From an uncultured Clostridia bacterium (lineage in GTDB: Bacteria; Bacillota; Clostridia; Oscillospirales; Oscillospiraceae): a stretch of DNA of 41,218 nt. The notes beneath the pieces were generated by a model. The model had not been told where the DNA came from. It saw nothing but the letters and a program-made list of their open reading frames with translations, and searched no databases. Shown here piece by piece: positions 15,974 through 24,904 of this stretch (position 1 is the first letter of the stretch; the number at the start of each line of letters is the position of its first letter). A program made the translations under genes and the position numbers. The stretch is from NCBI GenBank assembly GCA_937894515.1, contig CALCRH010000057.1:1-41218 (forward strand). The letters are read 5' to 3'.

Positions 15974-17043
15974 ATCTCTTTCCTGCTTCCGTACATATCG
16001 GCGTAATACTGCTGATAGGCGCCGCTTGTCACATGATCGACCCACTCCGGATTTTTCAGATACCAGTCAATGGTCTTGACAATGCCGACTTCAAAGGGTG
16101 TCTCCGGATACCAGCCAAGGTCATTTTTGATCTTGGTCGGGTCAATGCCATAACGCCGGTCATGGCCCAGTCGATCTTCCACGTGCTTGATGAGAGATTC
16201 ATTGATGGCAGGGTCGTTTAGCCGCTCGCTTAGCTGCTGAATAATTGTCTTGACAATAAAGATATTCGGACGCTCGTTGTGGCCGCCGATATTATAGACT
16301 TCGCCGACTTTACCGCCGGTTGCTACCATGTCAATGGCCTTGCAATGATCCTCCACATACAGCCAGTCGCGGATCTGCATACCGTCGCCGTATACCGGAA
16401 GGTCTTTGTGCTTTTTCGCGTTCTCAATCATCAGCGGTATCAGCTTCTCCGGGAACTGATAGGGGCCGTAGTTATTGGAGCAGCGGGTGATGTTCACCGG
16501 CATCCCGTAGGTATCGTGGAAGGCCTTTACAAAGCAATCCGCCGAAGTCTTGGAGGCAGAATACGGACTATGAGGGGTAAGGGGTGTGGTTTCGGTAAAA
16601 TAGCCCTCGGCTCCCAATGCGCCGTACACTTCATCGGTGCTGACCTGTAAATACTTCTTGCCTTTCTTCCACGTCTTCTGTCCGGCATCGTACCAGCTTT
16701 CCTTGCAGCACCGGAGGAGATTTACCGTGCCGCTGACGTTGGTAGAAACAAATATTTCAGGGTCGGCGATGCTTCTGTCCACATGGCTTTCGGCGGCAAA
16801 GTTGATCACATAGTCGGGATCGTATTTCTGCATCAGCTCCGAAACGAGCGCATGATCACGGATATCCCCGTGGACAAAGATGTGCCGGGCATCGTCCTTG
16901 ACCGAAGCAAGATTTTCCATATTCCCGGCGTAGGTCAGCGCATCCAGGTTGATGATGCGGATGTCACTATACTTTTTCAGCAGATAGAGCACCATATTGG
17001 AGCCGATAAACCCGGCACAGCCGGTCATGAAATATGTAGTCAT
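15970..17043 (-). CDS. rmlB: dTDP-glucose 4,6-dehydratase
   Basis: Second step of dTDP-L-rhamnose synthesis, NAD-dependent. 357 residues with GCAGFIGSN (NAD loop), NFAAESHVDRSI, STDEVYG and the catalytic YSASK, then RCSNNYGPYQFPEKLIP and the C-terminal DRLGHDRRYGID signature typical of RmlB. Its ATG shares one base with the rmlA stop (TGATG) and its stop overlaps rmlD. Confidence 0.97.
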   Translation of the reverse strand: MTTYFMTGCAGFIGSNMVLYLLKKYSDIRIINLDALTYAGNMENLASVKDDARHIFVHGDIRDHALVSELMQKYDPDYVINFAAESHVDRSIADPEIFVSTNVSGTVNLLRCCKESWYDAGQKTWKKGKKYLQVSTDEVYGALGAEGYFTETTPLTPHSPYSASKTSADCFVKAFHDTYGMPVNITRCSNNYGPYQFPEKLIPLMIENAKKHKDLPVYGDGMQIRDWLYVEDHCKAIDMVATGGKVGEVYNIGGHNERPNIFIVKTIIQQLSERLNDPAINESLIKHVEDRLGHDRRYGIDPTKIKNDLGWYPETPFEVGIVKTIDWYLKNPEWVDHVTSGAYQQYYADMYGSRKEI

Positions 17044-17927
17044 CAGTATCTTACCTTTCCTTCGGCCACGGAGCGCAGATGCTCGCCATAGGGACTCTTA
17101 CCGTAGGCTTCTGCGCTTTCCAGCAGCTGATCTTTGTCGATCCAACCGTTTACGTATGCGATCTCCTCCGGGGCGGATATGGTGATGCTCTGCCTCGTTT
17201 CCAGTGTTTCTACAAAGTTTGCGGCGGCAAGCAGGGAGGAAAATGTCCCCGTGTCGAGCCATGCAAAGCCTCGGCCAAGTAGCTGAACGTCGAGCAATCC
17301 ATCCTCGAGATACATTTCATTCAGAGTCGTGATCTCCAGCTCCCCTCGGGCACTGGGCTGAACCATATTTGCCCTTTTACTCACACCGGCGGGGTAGAAA
17401 TATAACCCGATCACAGCATAGTTTGACTTGGGATTTTTCGGTTTTTCCTCAATACTCAGTGCCTTTTCGTTCTCATCAAATTCCACCACGCCGAAGCGCT
17501 CCGGGTCATTGACGTAATAACCGAACACGGTGGCTCTGCCATTTTCGGCATCTTCAACCGCAGAGCGCAGCACTTTTCTAAAGCCGTTTCCGTACAGCAG
17601 GTTGTCCCCCAAACACATGGCGCAGGGCTCGTCGCCGATGAACTCTTCACCCAGGATGAAAGCCTGCGCAAGCCCGTCAGGACTGGGCTGGACGCAATAG
17701 GACAGCTTCATGCCGAATTGGCTGCCGTCACCCAGCAGCGCCTCCATCCGGGGTGTATCCTCCGGCGTAGAGATGATGAGAATGTCCCGGATCCCGGCGA
17801 GCATCAGCGTAGAAAGCGGGTAATAGAGCATCGGCTTACTATAAACCGGGAGCAACTGTTTAGATGTAACTTTTGTTAATGGGTACAGGCGCGTACCGCT
17901 GCCACCTGCTAAAACGATGCCTTTCAT
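17043..17927 (-). CDS. rmlA: Glucose-1-phosphate thymidylyltransferase
   Basis: First step of dTDP-L-rhamnose synthesis: glucose 1-phosphate plus dTTP gives dTDP-glucose. 294 residues with GIVLAGGSGTRLYPLT, the SKQLLPVYSKPM lysine region, CLGDNLLYG, GVVEFDE and the allosteric-site region typical of RmlA. AAAGGG lies about 7 bases before the ATG. About 80 bases separate it from the upstream acetyltransferase gene, with no clear promoter. Confidence 0.97.
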   Translation of the reverse strand: MKGIVLAGGSGTRLYPLTKVTSKQLLPVYSKPMLYYPLSTLMLAGIRDILIISTPEDTPRMEALLGDGSQFGMKLSYCVQPSPDGLAQAFILGEEFIGDEPCAMCLGDNLLYGNGFRKVLRSAVEDAENGRATVFGYYVNDPERFGVVEFDENEKALSIEEKPKNPKSNYAVIGLYFYPAGVSKRANMVQPSARGELEITTLNEMYLEDGLLDVQLLGRGFAWLDTGTFSSLLAAANFVETLETRQSITISAPEEIAYVNGWIDKDQLLESAEAYGKSPYGEHLRSVAEGKVRY

Positions 17928-18010
17928 ATTGTTTACCCTTTCTTCTGTATCCTGAGCTCCATAAATCAGGGTACTATCTTATGTACTAACCGGGGAGTGC
18001 CTATGGATGT

Positions 18011-18504
18011 TCAATCAAGCCGCCTAATCAGTTTTGCCGGATTTCCGGCATATACTGAATTAGATTCACAATCCCTTGTTACAACTGCTCCGGCAGCAAT
18101 AACTGTCTCATCTCCAATATGCACTCCGGGGAGAATCATGGCTCCGGCACCGATCCAGCATCCATCACCGACTTCAATTCCCAGAGATTTGTTGCTACCC
18201 GCTCTCCGGTATGAATCGCCCAACTCATGTGTAGATGTTACGAATGATGCCTTATAAGCTATGTTACAGCGGCTCCCAATTTTTATACCACCGGCAGTAT
18301 TGAACCAAACCTCATAATTGATAAATGTATTATCACCTATACATAGGTTACTATTGCCAATAAAGCACCTTGCATGCCAAGTAACATGCTTACCAAGATG
18401 TATCCCCCCCCCAGGAATTTGAGCAGATACGGTCTTAAGCGATACGGCAATAATTCGGAAGCACATATTCTGTTATACCACAGATCGCGAAAGAAGATAT
18501 TCAT
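18011..18504 (-). pseudogene. LbH (hexapeptide) acyltransferase put out of frame by a C9/G9 tract; possibly phase-variable
   Basis: A sugar O- or N-acyltransferase of the left-handed beta-helix type. Translation from ATG 18504 (GGAG 9 bases upstream, 3 bases after the preceding gene's stop) gives a typical N-terminal helix region (MNIFFRDLWYNRICASELLP and on to LLKFLG), then meets nine G residues on the coding strand and shifts into a frame that stops after 55 residues. The hexapeptide domain (IHLGKHVTWHARCFIG, IGDNTFIN, VGDGCWIGAGAMILPG, AGNPAKLIRRLD) continues in another frame. Ten or seven G residues would restore a normal 164- or 163-residue enzyme. The downstream frame alone is open for 151 codons, but its first 18 residues are an out-of-frame reading of the true N-terminus. 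Could be phase variation (off state), recent decay, or a read error. Confidence 0.75.
18404..18412. repeat. C9 homopolymer tract inside acyltransferase gene
   Basis: Nine C on the plus strand (G9 in the coding strand) at codon 31-34 of the acyltransferase gene. It is the longest G/C run I noticed in the window and sits exactly where the two halves of the protein change frame. Confidence 0.9.
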
Positions 18505-18506
18505 TT

Positions 18507-19559
18507 TCAAGTTCTCCGAGCTAAAAGCTTATCAATGTATTTTTCAACCGGTCTATTGACGATTTTATAGATCCAAGTGGAGAAAAACAATCCGATTATC
18601 ACATCCAGTAGAATCCAGATTCCATGTGCATATTCATAAATAACCGGAAAGTCCAATATTTTGCTCCATGACAATCCATAAATCAAAATCTGAACTGCAG
18701 TGACGATCTTGAATGCCACAAACTGCCAAATCAGCGGCCCTTTTGTATTCATTCCAATGTAAAGAACAATTTTTAGTTTCTCAATGTTAATCTGTGATTC
18801 AGCCCATCGGCACAACATACTAACACCTATTGATCCCCCGATTGCGGCCAATACAAACAGTGGTACGGATGTATATGTATTGTTCAAATAGGATGTTGTA
18901 TTGAAAATCGCTATGATGCTCACAGTCGACATTAAGATAATGCCGAGTATCAAATCATATTTTTTGTTATTCAAGTACTTCCGTATCAGCTGTCCCAATT
19001 GGAAGAAAAAAACCGACCGCAAAATAACTGAACCCCTGTATGGCAAAGACATTTTTATTCCAACAATGAGACAGGCAAGTGCCACAATTGTTAAAACTAT
19101 ATCCGTTTTATACTCCTGTTCGAAGTCCAATTTTCGTGTCAATCTATACAGTAGATCATAAATAACGCTCGTGAACAGTAAGACCGGAATAAACCAAGTC
19201 GCACCCAGCAACGGCCCCGGTGCCACCATAAGAACTATCTTCGCAATTTCCTTAACTGACAGGGTCACTTGACCAATAAGTAAGAAAACCGTATATGTAA
19301 CAACCGATGACACTTCAAACGGGATCCATAGTGTTCTCACTTTTTTCACTATATAAGAGCAGAATTTTCCTCTGCATACATATTGATATCCGGAAATACA
19401 AAAGAACAGCGGCATATGAAAGGAATTGATCCATATCCACATATAATCATCTTTAGGTAATGCATGTGCCCATAGTACAAGTACTATTCCGATGGCTTTC
19501 GCAAGATCTAACCAAGGTTCTCTCTCGGAGTTTTGGAGCATTTTATCGTTCTTCTGCAT
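18507..19559 (-). CDS. Acyltransferase-3 family membrane O-acyltransferase
   Basis: A 350-residue multi-pass membrane protein that probably moves acetyl groups onto sugars of the polymer or its lipid-linked unit. The acyltransferase-3 signature is present: PWLDLAKAIGIVLVLWAHA with the conserved His, then SFHMPLFFCISGY; roughly ten hydrophobic helices follow. ATG at 19559 is 8 bases after the wzx stop; earlier in-frame starts would overlap wzx. Base composition is AT-richer than the rml genes beside it, in line with a swapped cassette. The next gene starts 3 bases after its stop. Confidence 0.87.
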   Translation of the reverse strand: MQKNDKMLQNSEREPWLDLAKAIGIVLVLWAHALPKDDYMWIWINSFHMPLFFCISGYQYVCRGKFCSYIVKKVRTLWIPFEVSSVVTYTVFLLIGQVTLSVKEIAKIVLMVAPGPLLGATWFIPVLLFTSVIYDLLYRLTRKLDFEQEYKTDIVLTIVALACLIVGIKMSLPYRGSVILRSVFFFQLGQLIRKYLNNKKYDLILGIILMSTVSIIAIFNTTSYLNNTYTSVPLFVLAAIGGSIGVSMLCRWAESQINIEKLKIVLYIGMNTKGPLIWQFVAFKIVTAVQILIYGLSWSKILDFPVIYEYAHGIWILLDVIIGLFFSTWIYKIVNRPVEKYIDKLLARRT

Positions 19560-19566
19560 ATTGCTA

Positions 19567-20997
19567 CTACCCTTTCTTAATTCGGACAAGTCGCATGATT
19601 TGCTTTCTTTTCCAGATAAACAGCGCAGCTGCAATCACGATCAGAGCGATCCTGATGTACAAATAATTATAAAGCAGAGATATGATGACCATTCCCAAAA
19701 TAACAGCCATGGAAATAATAAAGAACGCTTGATTATTCAGGATATCGGCGTAGCCTCTTTTCTTCACATTAAAATAATGGAACAGCGCCAGAAGGGCATA
19801 GCAGACCATGGTCGTATAACCTGCCGCTACTGCGCCGAAGAGCTTTATGAATATAAAGTTCAGAGCGATATTGAGTAATGCAGCCATCGTCGTTGCCATC
19901 GTTGCAAAGCCCGTCTGCTTATAATATAGCTCAATTCGCATATAGATCGAGTACATCGCTGTGAAGAACACCCCGGCAGAGACTGGGGGAATGACGTAGA
20001 TTCCTGATGAATATGAGGCAGGGGCGAGGATCATCATGATTTCGGGTGCCAGCAATGTACAGCCAAGAGCCATACCGGCGAAGAGCAGGACAATATTTGT
20101 TGTGATTTTGCGTACCGCTGCCTTTTGACCAACAGCAAGCTTTTCATAGATCCATGGGGAGAGCGAGGCATCAATGGATTGCCAGACGATTGTGAGGACT
20201 GACGCGGCCGTATAGGCAACAGAATAGATTGCCGTTGCGCTGGCATGGATCATCTTTGTAATCATGATCCGATCCGAACTGGAAAGGACATACATCGAAA
20301 GATAGTGCGGAACCAGCGGAACGTTGAATTTTAACGCATAAGCACAGTATCGTTTATTGAAACGAAACCGCGCCTTGAAAATAAGTACAAAGAAGAATAC
20401 AACGCCAATTGCAATGCTTACACCCTCCATGGCTGCAATTCGCGTGATAGCGGCCTTGGAGTCATCTGCGTGTAAAACGGCGAGAATACCGATTACCATC
20501 GACAGCACTGCGCTGAGGATGGTGATAACGGTTAAAGCTTTGTATTGATACTCATATCTCTGTCTGGCGCTCCAATAGGAGTATGCCGGAACAAAGAGGA
20601 ATTTCAGGAACATCAGATATACTGCCAGAGCAGGAAGCTCGAAGAGTCTCAACAGGGGAGCTCTGAACAGCAGGAAAACGCAAAATCCGACCACAGCCAT
20701 CACGGAGGAGATGACAAGAAGGGAAAACTGGAATGCGTCTCTGTCGCCCTTGAAATCCAACATTCCGTTATTGAATACACCGGCAGACAGATTCAGGGTA
20801 ATAATAACCGACAACAGGCTTTCCCACGAGGCAAATGTCGAAACAATACCGTATTGCTCCACCGGCATGATTCTTGTAAAAACAGGGCCGCTGATCAATG
20901 ATAGCCCTTTTAATACGAGATTTGCAAAGAATAAGGCCATGGATGCCTTCACAGCCGGCGATGCGTTTCTAAATTTTTGAATAACTGATCGAATCAT
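19567..20997 (-). CDS. wzx: Wzx-type polysaccharide flippase
   Basis: Lipid-linked oligosaccharide flippase of the MOP/PST superfamily: about 476 residues with 12-14 membrane helices. It starts with the usual KASMALFFANLVLKGLSLISGPVFTRIM-type first helix region and holds the EQYGIVSTFASW motif. It would turn undecaprenyl-PP-linked repeat units to the outer face for Wzy. ATG at 20997 is preferred; a TTG at 21030 would place 11 more residues in front. It lies directly after the FrhB-like gene. Confidence 0.92.
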   Translation of the reverse strand: MIRSVIQKFRNASPAVKASMALFFANLVLKGLSLISGPVFTRIMPVEQYGIVSTFASWESLLSVIITLNLSAGVFNNGMLDFKGDRDAFQFSLLVISSVMAVVGFCVFLLFRAPLLRLFELPALAVYLMFLKFLFVPAYSYWSARQRYEYQYKALTVITILSAVLSMVIGILAVLHADDSKAAITRIAAMEGVSIAIGVVFFFVLIFKARFRFNKRYCAYALKFNVPLVPHYLSMYVLSSSDRIMITKMIHASATAIYSVAYTAASVLTIVWQSIDASLSPWIYEKLAVGQKAAVRKITTNIVLLFAGMALGCTLLAPEIMMILAPASYSSGIYVIPPVSAGVFFTAMYSIYMRIELYYKQTGFATMATTMAALLNIALNFIFIKLFGAVAAGYTTMVCYALLALFHYFNVKKRGYADILNNQAFFIISMAVILGMVIISLLYNYLYIRIALIVIAAALFIWKRKQIMRLVRIKKG

Positions 20998-21033
20998 CTT
21001 TTTATTTCCCGTTAGCCAATTTTTCAACAAGCC

Positions 21034-22203
21034 TCAGATCGATTTATCTATAATTCGCTTTATTGTACCCTTGAAAAATTTAAGACGGTAGGTCAATGGA
21101 GCTGTTTTGCTATACCTCTTCATGACGTCAGTAGAATACTTTGGAAATGGCCGGAGGCACAATTTCATAGCTGCCTTTTTGGCCAGTAAGGACTGGCGTC
21201 TTCCGGCCTGAGCGTATTGCATTTTGGGGAGTAATGCTTGTGCATTGGAGAAATCCTCTGTGTGCAGATGCCCCAGCGCTGCTGCCCGTTCAACGATCTC
21301 TAGTCCCGCCTTTGTGCGGGCAAAGATAACATTTCTTCCATCGCCCTCCGAAAAATCAGGCTTGCTGTCCTCGGTAAGGTACCAGCCATCCGCACAGGCT
21401 ATATCTGCGCTCTCGCCAATCCCGTTCATACAAATTCTGCACACAGGCATGATATCACGACCGAGTATTTTCCCCCAGGAACTGTCATAATCCATTTTAT
21501 ACTCGTTGCCCTCGTTATCACAGGCGGTGGCAAATCCCGGCCAGCCGTCACCGCGATAACGCAAGAACCTGCATTTTTCTTTCTTACAGCCAAATGCTTT
21601 TAACAGTTTGTCCTGAGCATCATAGCTCGGGACTCCGGCACAGAAGAAGCTCATCGTACAAACAATGGAGCTTCTTAATTCCGGGTACAATGAAAAGGCA
21701 TTTGTCAATGCATCGACATCACAGGGCTTTCCGATAAAGGCATATCTCTTTGATAAGTCAATATCTTCGATGATTTCCAACGGATGGCTGACAGAGTACC
21801 GGGAGCCGCATCTGCGTATCAGATCTCCCCTTGTCGTGCTGATACAACTGATGGTCTTTGTGGGGTCTTTCGGGTCAAACTGTGTATGAATGATTCCCTC
21901 AACTGTTTTACTTTCAAGCAGATACGCGGCTAATTCTGTCAGCGCACCGCCGCTGGAAGCCTGCTTTCTGACGTTGGCATCATTCGACCAGCCAAAGAAC
22001 ACTTTTTCGTAATGCCCCCACAAATCACCGGAAAAGTGTCGGGTCTGCATACCGCCGCAAGGGCACACCTTCTCAAGCCAGCCGACATCTCCGCTGACCA
22101 CCTGGTAAAATCCTTTCGCATTGGTTCGGACTTCTGCGGTTCCTTTCGCTTTGCAAAGACCACAGCCGACGCAATATTCAGATATAAGACGCAATTTATT
22201 CAT
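21034..22203 (-). CDS. FrhB-like (coenzyme F420 hydrogenase/dehydrogenase beta subunit family) Fe-S protein
   Basis: 389 residues resembling the beta-subunit family of F420-reducing hydrogenase, commonly encoded in surface polysaccharide loci beside pyruvyl transferases. A ferredoxin-like cluster CVGCGLCK (11-18) followed by CPCGG suggests one Fe-S centre; further on are KQASSGGALTELA, the FIGKPCDVDAL motif, FFCAGVPS, and CRICMNG. F420 itself is not made by most Clostridia, so a flavin-linked sugar redox role is more likely (inference). The ATG at 22203 has only a weak ribosome binding site. Its true substrate is unknown. Confidence 0.85.
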   Translation of the reverse strand: MNKLRLISEYCVGCGLCKAKGTAEVRTNAKGFYQVVSGDVGWLEKVCPCGGMQTRHFSGDLWGHYEKVFFGWSNDANVRKQASSGGALTELAAYLLESKTVEGIIHTQFDPKDPTKTISCISTTRGDLIRRCGSRYSVSHPLEIIEDIDLSKRYAFIGKPCDVDALTNAFSLYPELRSSIVCTMSFFCAGVPSYDAQDKLLKAFGCKKEKCRFLRYRGDGWPGFATACDNEGNEYKMDYDSSWGKILGRDIMPVCRICMNGIGESADIACADGWYLTEDSKPDFSEGDGRNVIFARTKAGLEIVERAAALGHLHTEDFSNAQALLPKMQYAQAGRRQSLLAKKAAMKLCLRPFPKYSTDVMKRYSKTAPLTYRLKFFKGTIKRIIDKSI

Positions 22204-22242
22204 TGTTGCAGTTACAATATGTAATAAACATCTTTTTCTTCC

Positions 22243-22827
22243 TTATTTCTCATGAACAACTTTTGCCGGCACTCCAACGGCCACTGAATTGCTTGGGATA
22301 TCATTTACGACCACAGCACCTGCACCGATCGTAGTATTGTCTCCGATATGTACATTTCCGACGATAATCGCTCCAGCGCAAACACGAACATTGTCTCCGA
22401 GCGTAGGACAATCAACAGCATTCGTAAAACCTATTGTCACCTGTTGATTGATCCAGCAGTTCTTGCCAATATGCTTTGGCATTATAATCGTAGAAAAGCC
22501 ATGCTCGATAAACAATCCGCCATCTATTCTCTCAGAATTAATGTACAGATTGGTTACGGGCTTATACAGTACTCTTCCTATTGCATAGCCCACATAGGAC
22601 TTCTCTTTGATCCTTGCCAGCACGACACTTCTGAATTCCTGATAGTAAAGCATCAGATAATTGAAAACCATAAACCGGCTTTTCATAGGGGGCATTGTGC
22701 GCTTCCAAATCGATGCCCATCTTTCAAAGTCCTGAGTAATTTTGGGATTACTTTTGGAAAGCAGGTATAGTACCCACCCCCGAGGGATATTAAGGATGCT
22801 TACAATCTTTTTCACTTTCTGTTTCAT
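22243..22827 (-). CDS. LbH (hexapeptide repeat) acetyltransferase, serine-acetyltransferase-like
   Basis: 194 residues: a helical N-terminal half (to about residue 80) and a left-handed beta-helix with hexapeptide repeats such as IGKNCWINQQVTIG, LGDNVRVCAGAIIVG, IGDNTTIGAGAVV and the ending AVGVPAKVV. The H-rich acceptor site expected of serine acetyltransferases is reduced to FIEHGFSTII. In this context it more likely acetylates a sugar of the repeat unit than serine. GGAGGG is 5 bases before the ATG at 22827. Unlike the neighbour at 18.0-18.5 kb it is intact. Confidence 0.88.
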   Translation of the reverse strand: MKQKVKKIVSILNIPRGWVLYLLSKSNPKITQDFERWASIWKRTMPPMKSRFMVFNYLMLYYQEFRSVVLARIKEKSYVGYAIGRVLYKPVTNLYINSERIDGGLFIEHGFSTIIMPKHIGKNCWINQQVTIGFTNAVDCPTLGDNVRVCAGAIIVGNVHIGDNTTIGAGAVVVNDIPSNSVAVGVPAKVVHEK

Positions 22828-22853
22828 GTGACCCTCCTTGCGGCTTATGAAAA

Positions 22854-24023
22854 TCAGGATAGGAGTTTCCTGGTCTCGTCCACCAGATGCTCTACGCCAT
22901 CGGCAATAGCCGGTCCCAGATTTTTCAGTTCAATTTTCAGCTTCTCCCGCTCATCTATCAGCTTTAATGTGCTGCTGATTGCCGTCTGCGTTGTGACCTT
23001 CGTGGCGGAAATGACGTGGTCGTAGTCTAAGCTTGTGAAAAGCCCCTCAAATTTAGGACTGTATGAGAAAGGGATCACCGGAACGCCCGTTGTAAATGCC
23101 GCTATGGTAGCGTGCATCCGTGCTCCGGTAAAAACATCCATCGCGGAGATATAAGATTTCGCTTCAACAGGCGTATGGAAGCAGGGCGCCTCGATCAATT
23201 GTGCAAACTCTTTTTTCAGCTCCCTGCAAGCAACGTTGTCATTGTCTATTTTCGAATAATCATCCGAAATTACATGGGGAATCAAGTAAATCTCATATTT
23301 TCCGGAATCAAGCAGCGCAGAGATGACTTCCCGGCAGTATTTCTGATAATCCACCGTCAAGCCGAACTGATTGGACTGTGTATATCCGCCCTGCCAAAGA
23401 AGTCCGGAAGGATTGAAGCCCACTTTGATTTTCTCCGATTCAATTGTCATCGGATCGTACTGCATGGCGAAAGCAACATCTACTGTCAGACCAGCATCAC
23501 GTTTTGCCAGCTTTTTTACCCGATCACATGACAGTTGATCCCGCGCATATACAGCCGTTGCTTTTTTTATGACATAAGCTGCAAAAGCTTTGGCGAAAGT
23601 CGATTGATAAGGGCCGTATGTCTGGCTGCCTAAAACAAATGGCCTTCCGCTTTGTTCAGCCAGCAGCTTTAAAACTGTGCGCTGCACGAAACGTTTCATC
23701 CCATAAATATCTGAAAAACTATCGCCGGCGGTAAAATCAAATATCATATCACAGGCTTTGAAATTGCTCAGATGCTTCTTGATATTTGAGAACGAACGAA
23801 TACCGGGGATCGGAACAGATTTCAGAAGAAGTCGGTTATAATTTCCGTTTTCGTAGATTAAATCCACATCACAGCGTTCAAAGATATGAAGTTCAAATTC
23901 TGTCTCCATCTCGATTGCTGCTTGTTCGAGAACATTCAGAAAGCCGTATCCCAGAGCCTCACAGCCTTTGTTTGATGAGCCAAAAGCAAGCCCCAGCAGA
24001 CCTATTATTTTCATCGTTTTCAT
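22854..24023 (-). CDS. Polysaccharide pyruvyl transferase family protein
   Basis: 389 residues of the PS_pyruv_trans family, which attaches pyruvate ketals from phosphoenolpyruvate to sugars. Seen are the N-terminal GSSNKGCEALGYG, the GSQTYGP segment, the YARDQLSC motif and the characteristic GARMHATIAAF followed by PVIPFSYSPKFEGLF. The start at 24023 overlaps the stop of the GT2 gene by ATGA and begins at the family N-terminus (MKTMKIIGLLG). Together with the neighbouring FrhB-like gene it forms a pair often seen in such loci. Confidence 0.9.
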   Translation of the reverse strand: MKTMKIIGLLGLAFGSSNKGCEALGYGFLNVLEQAAIEMETEFELHIFERCDVDLIYENGNYNRLLLKSVPIPGIRSFSNIKKHLSNFKACDMIFDFTAGDSFSDIYGMKRFVQRTVLKLLAEQSGRPFVLGSQTYGPYQSTFAKAFAAYVIKKATAVYARDQLSCDRVKKLAKRDAGLTVDVAFAMQYDPMTIESEKIKVGFNPSGLLWQGGYTQSNQFGLTVDYQKYCREVISALLDSGKYEIYLIPHVISDDYSKIDNDNVACRELKKEFAQLIEAPCFHTPVEAKSYISAMDVFTGARMHATIAAFTTGVPVIPFSYSPKFEGLFTSLDYDHVISATKVTTQTAISSTLKLIDEREKLKIELKNLGPAIADGVEHLVDETRKLLS

Positions 24024-24904
24024 ATATTTTTCACCCAGGTGATCACCGATTTTTCCAAGATGCAAAGGCGGAAAAAGATCCTTGCCATCAGAAGCTGCAC
24101 AGGATTTGCATCTGTATAGTGTTTTAGGAAATGATACCGCCCCTGCAAAAGCAGTTTATATCGGGCTATTTCTTTGGGAATGCTTTTATTGATGCTTACC
24201 GAATGGTTATGGATATATGTATCTGTAAGAAGTAATTTAGAGTAATATCCATCCTTAACAATTTTCTTTCCCAGCATTGCCTCTTCACCATACAGGAAGT
24301 TTCTCTCATCATATCCGGATAGTTTGAAAAACTCATCGGTTCGTACCATGAGCATTGCCCCAGGGACACAATCGACAACAGCGGACACTTCTCCTGCGTC
24401 CTTCTTCTGACGGAGCCATTCATAGCCATAACGTTTCCACACGGCACGGCGGAGATAATGACCGGCGGAAAAGATGGCCTGCCATACGGTCGGGAAGCAC
24501 CAGGCATAATCTTGTATGATATTGCCGGAAGAGGTAAGTTGAATCGGAGCGGCCAATGCACAACGCGCATCGCTGTCCAGCAATTCTTGCAACCTGATAA
24601 TGCAGGCTTCATCAAAAATCACATCCGGATTGGCGATAATAACATAGTCGCTGTGAAATTGGTCATGTGAATAGAATACACCCAGATTGTTACCGGCGCC
24701 ATAGCCACCATTTTTTTCGCTTTTCAAAACAATGATCCGGTCGTTGGACAGCTCCTGCAGTCTGTCTATGGAATCGTCTGTGGAGCAATTATCAACAATG
24801 ATAATATGATCTAAGGCACGATAATTCTCTATGTGCCGGATCATATCAATCGTTGTATCCGCATCATTATAGTTTAAGACGACGCAATCCGTTTTTCTTT
24901 CCAT
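24020..24904 (-). CDS. Family 2 glycosyltransferase (rhamnosyltransferase-like)
   Basis: 294-residue cytoplasmic inverting GT-A transferase. Motifs: CVVLNYNDADTTIDMI, IVDNCSTDDS, EKNGGYGAGNNLG, the metal-binding IANPDVIF, GAMLMVRTDEF and FLYGEEAMLGKK, a pattern common in rhamnosyltransferases. With rmlABCD present, dTDP-L-rhamnose is a likely donor (inference). Its 5' end overlaps wzy by 38 bases and its stop overlaps the pyruvyl transferase start. Confidence 0.92.
   Translation of the reverse strand: MERKTDCVVLNYNDADTTIDMIRHIENYRALDHIIIVDNCSTDDSIDRLQELSNDRIIVLKSEKNGGYGAGNNLGVFYSHDQFHSDYVIIANPDVIFDEACIIRLQELLDSDARCALAAPIQLTSSGNIIQDYAWCFPTVWQAIFSAGHYLRRAVWKRYGYEWLRQKKDAGEVSAVVDCVPGAMLMVRTDEFFKLSGYDERNFLYGEEAMLGKKIVKDGYYSKLLLTDTYIHNHSVSINKSIPKEIARYKLLLQGRYHFLKHYTDANPVQLLMARIFFRLCILEKSVITWVKNI

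Noticed and set aside
18011..18466. Intact 151-residue acyltransferase
   Set aside because: Its first 18 residues are an out-of-frame reading of the genuine N-terminal region; the frame changes at the C9 tract.
21034..22203. Real coenzyme F420 metabolism
   Set aside because: The FrhB-like gene sits in a glycan locus without hydrogenase subunits or F420 synthesis genes; the family name is not evidence for F420 use here.
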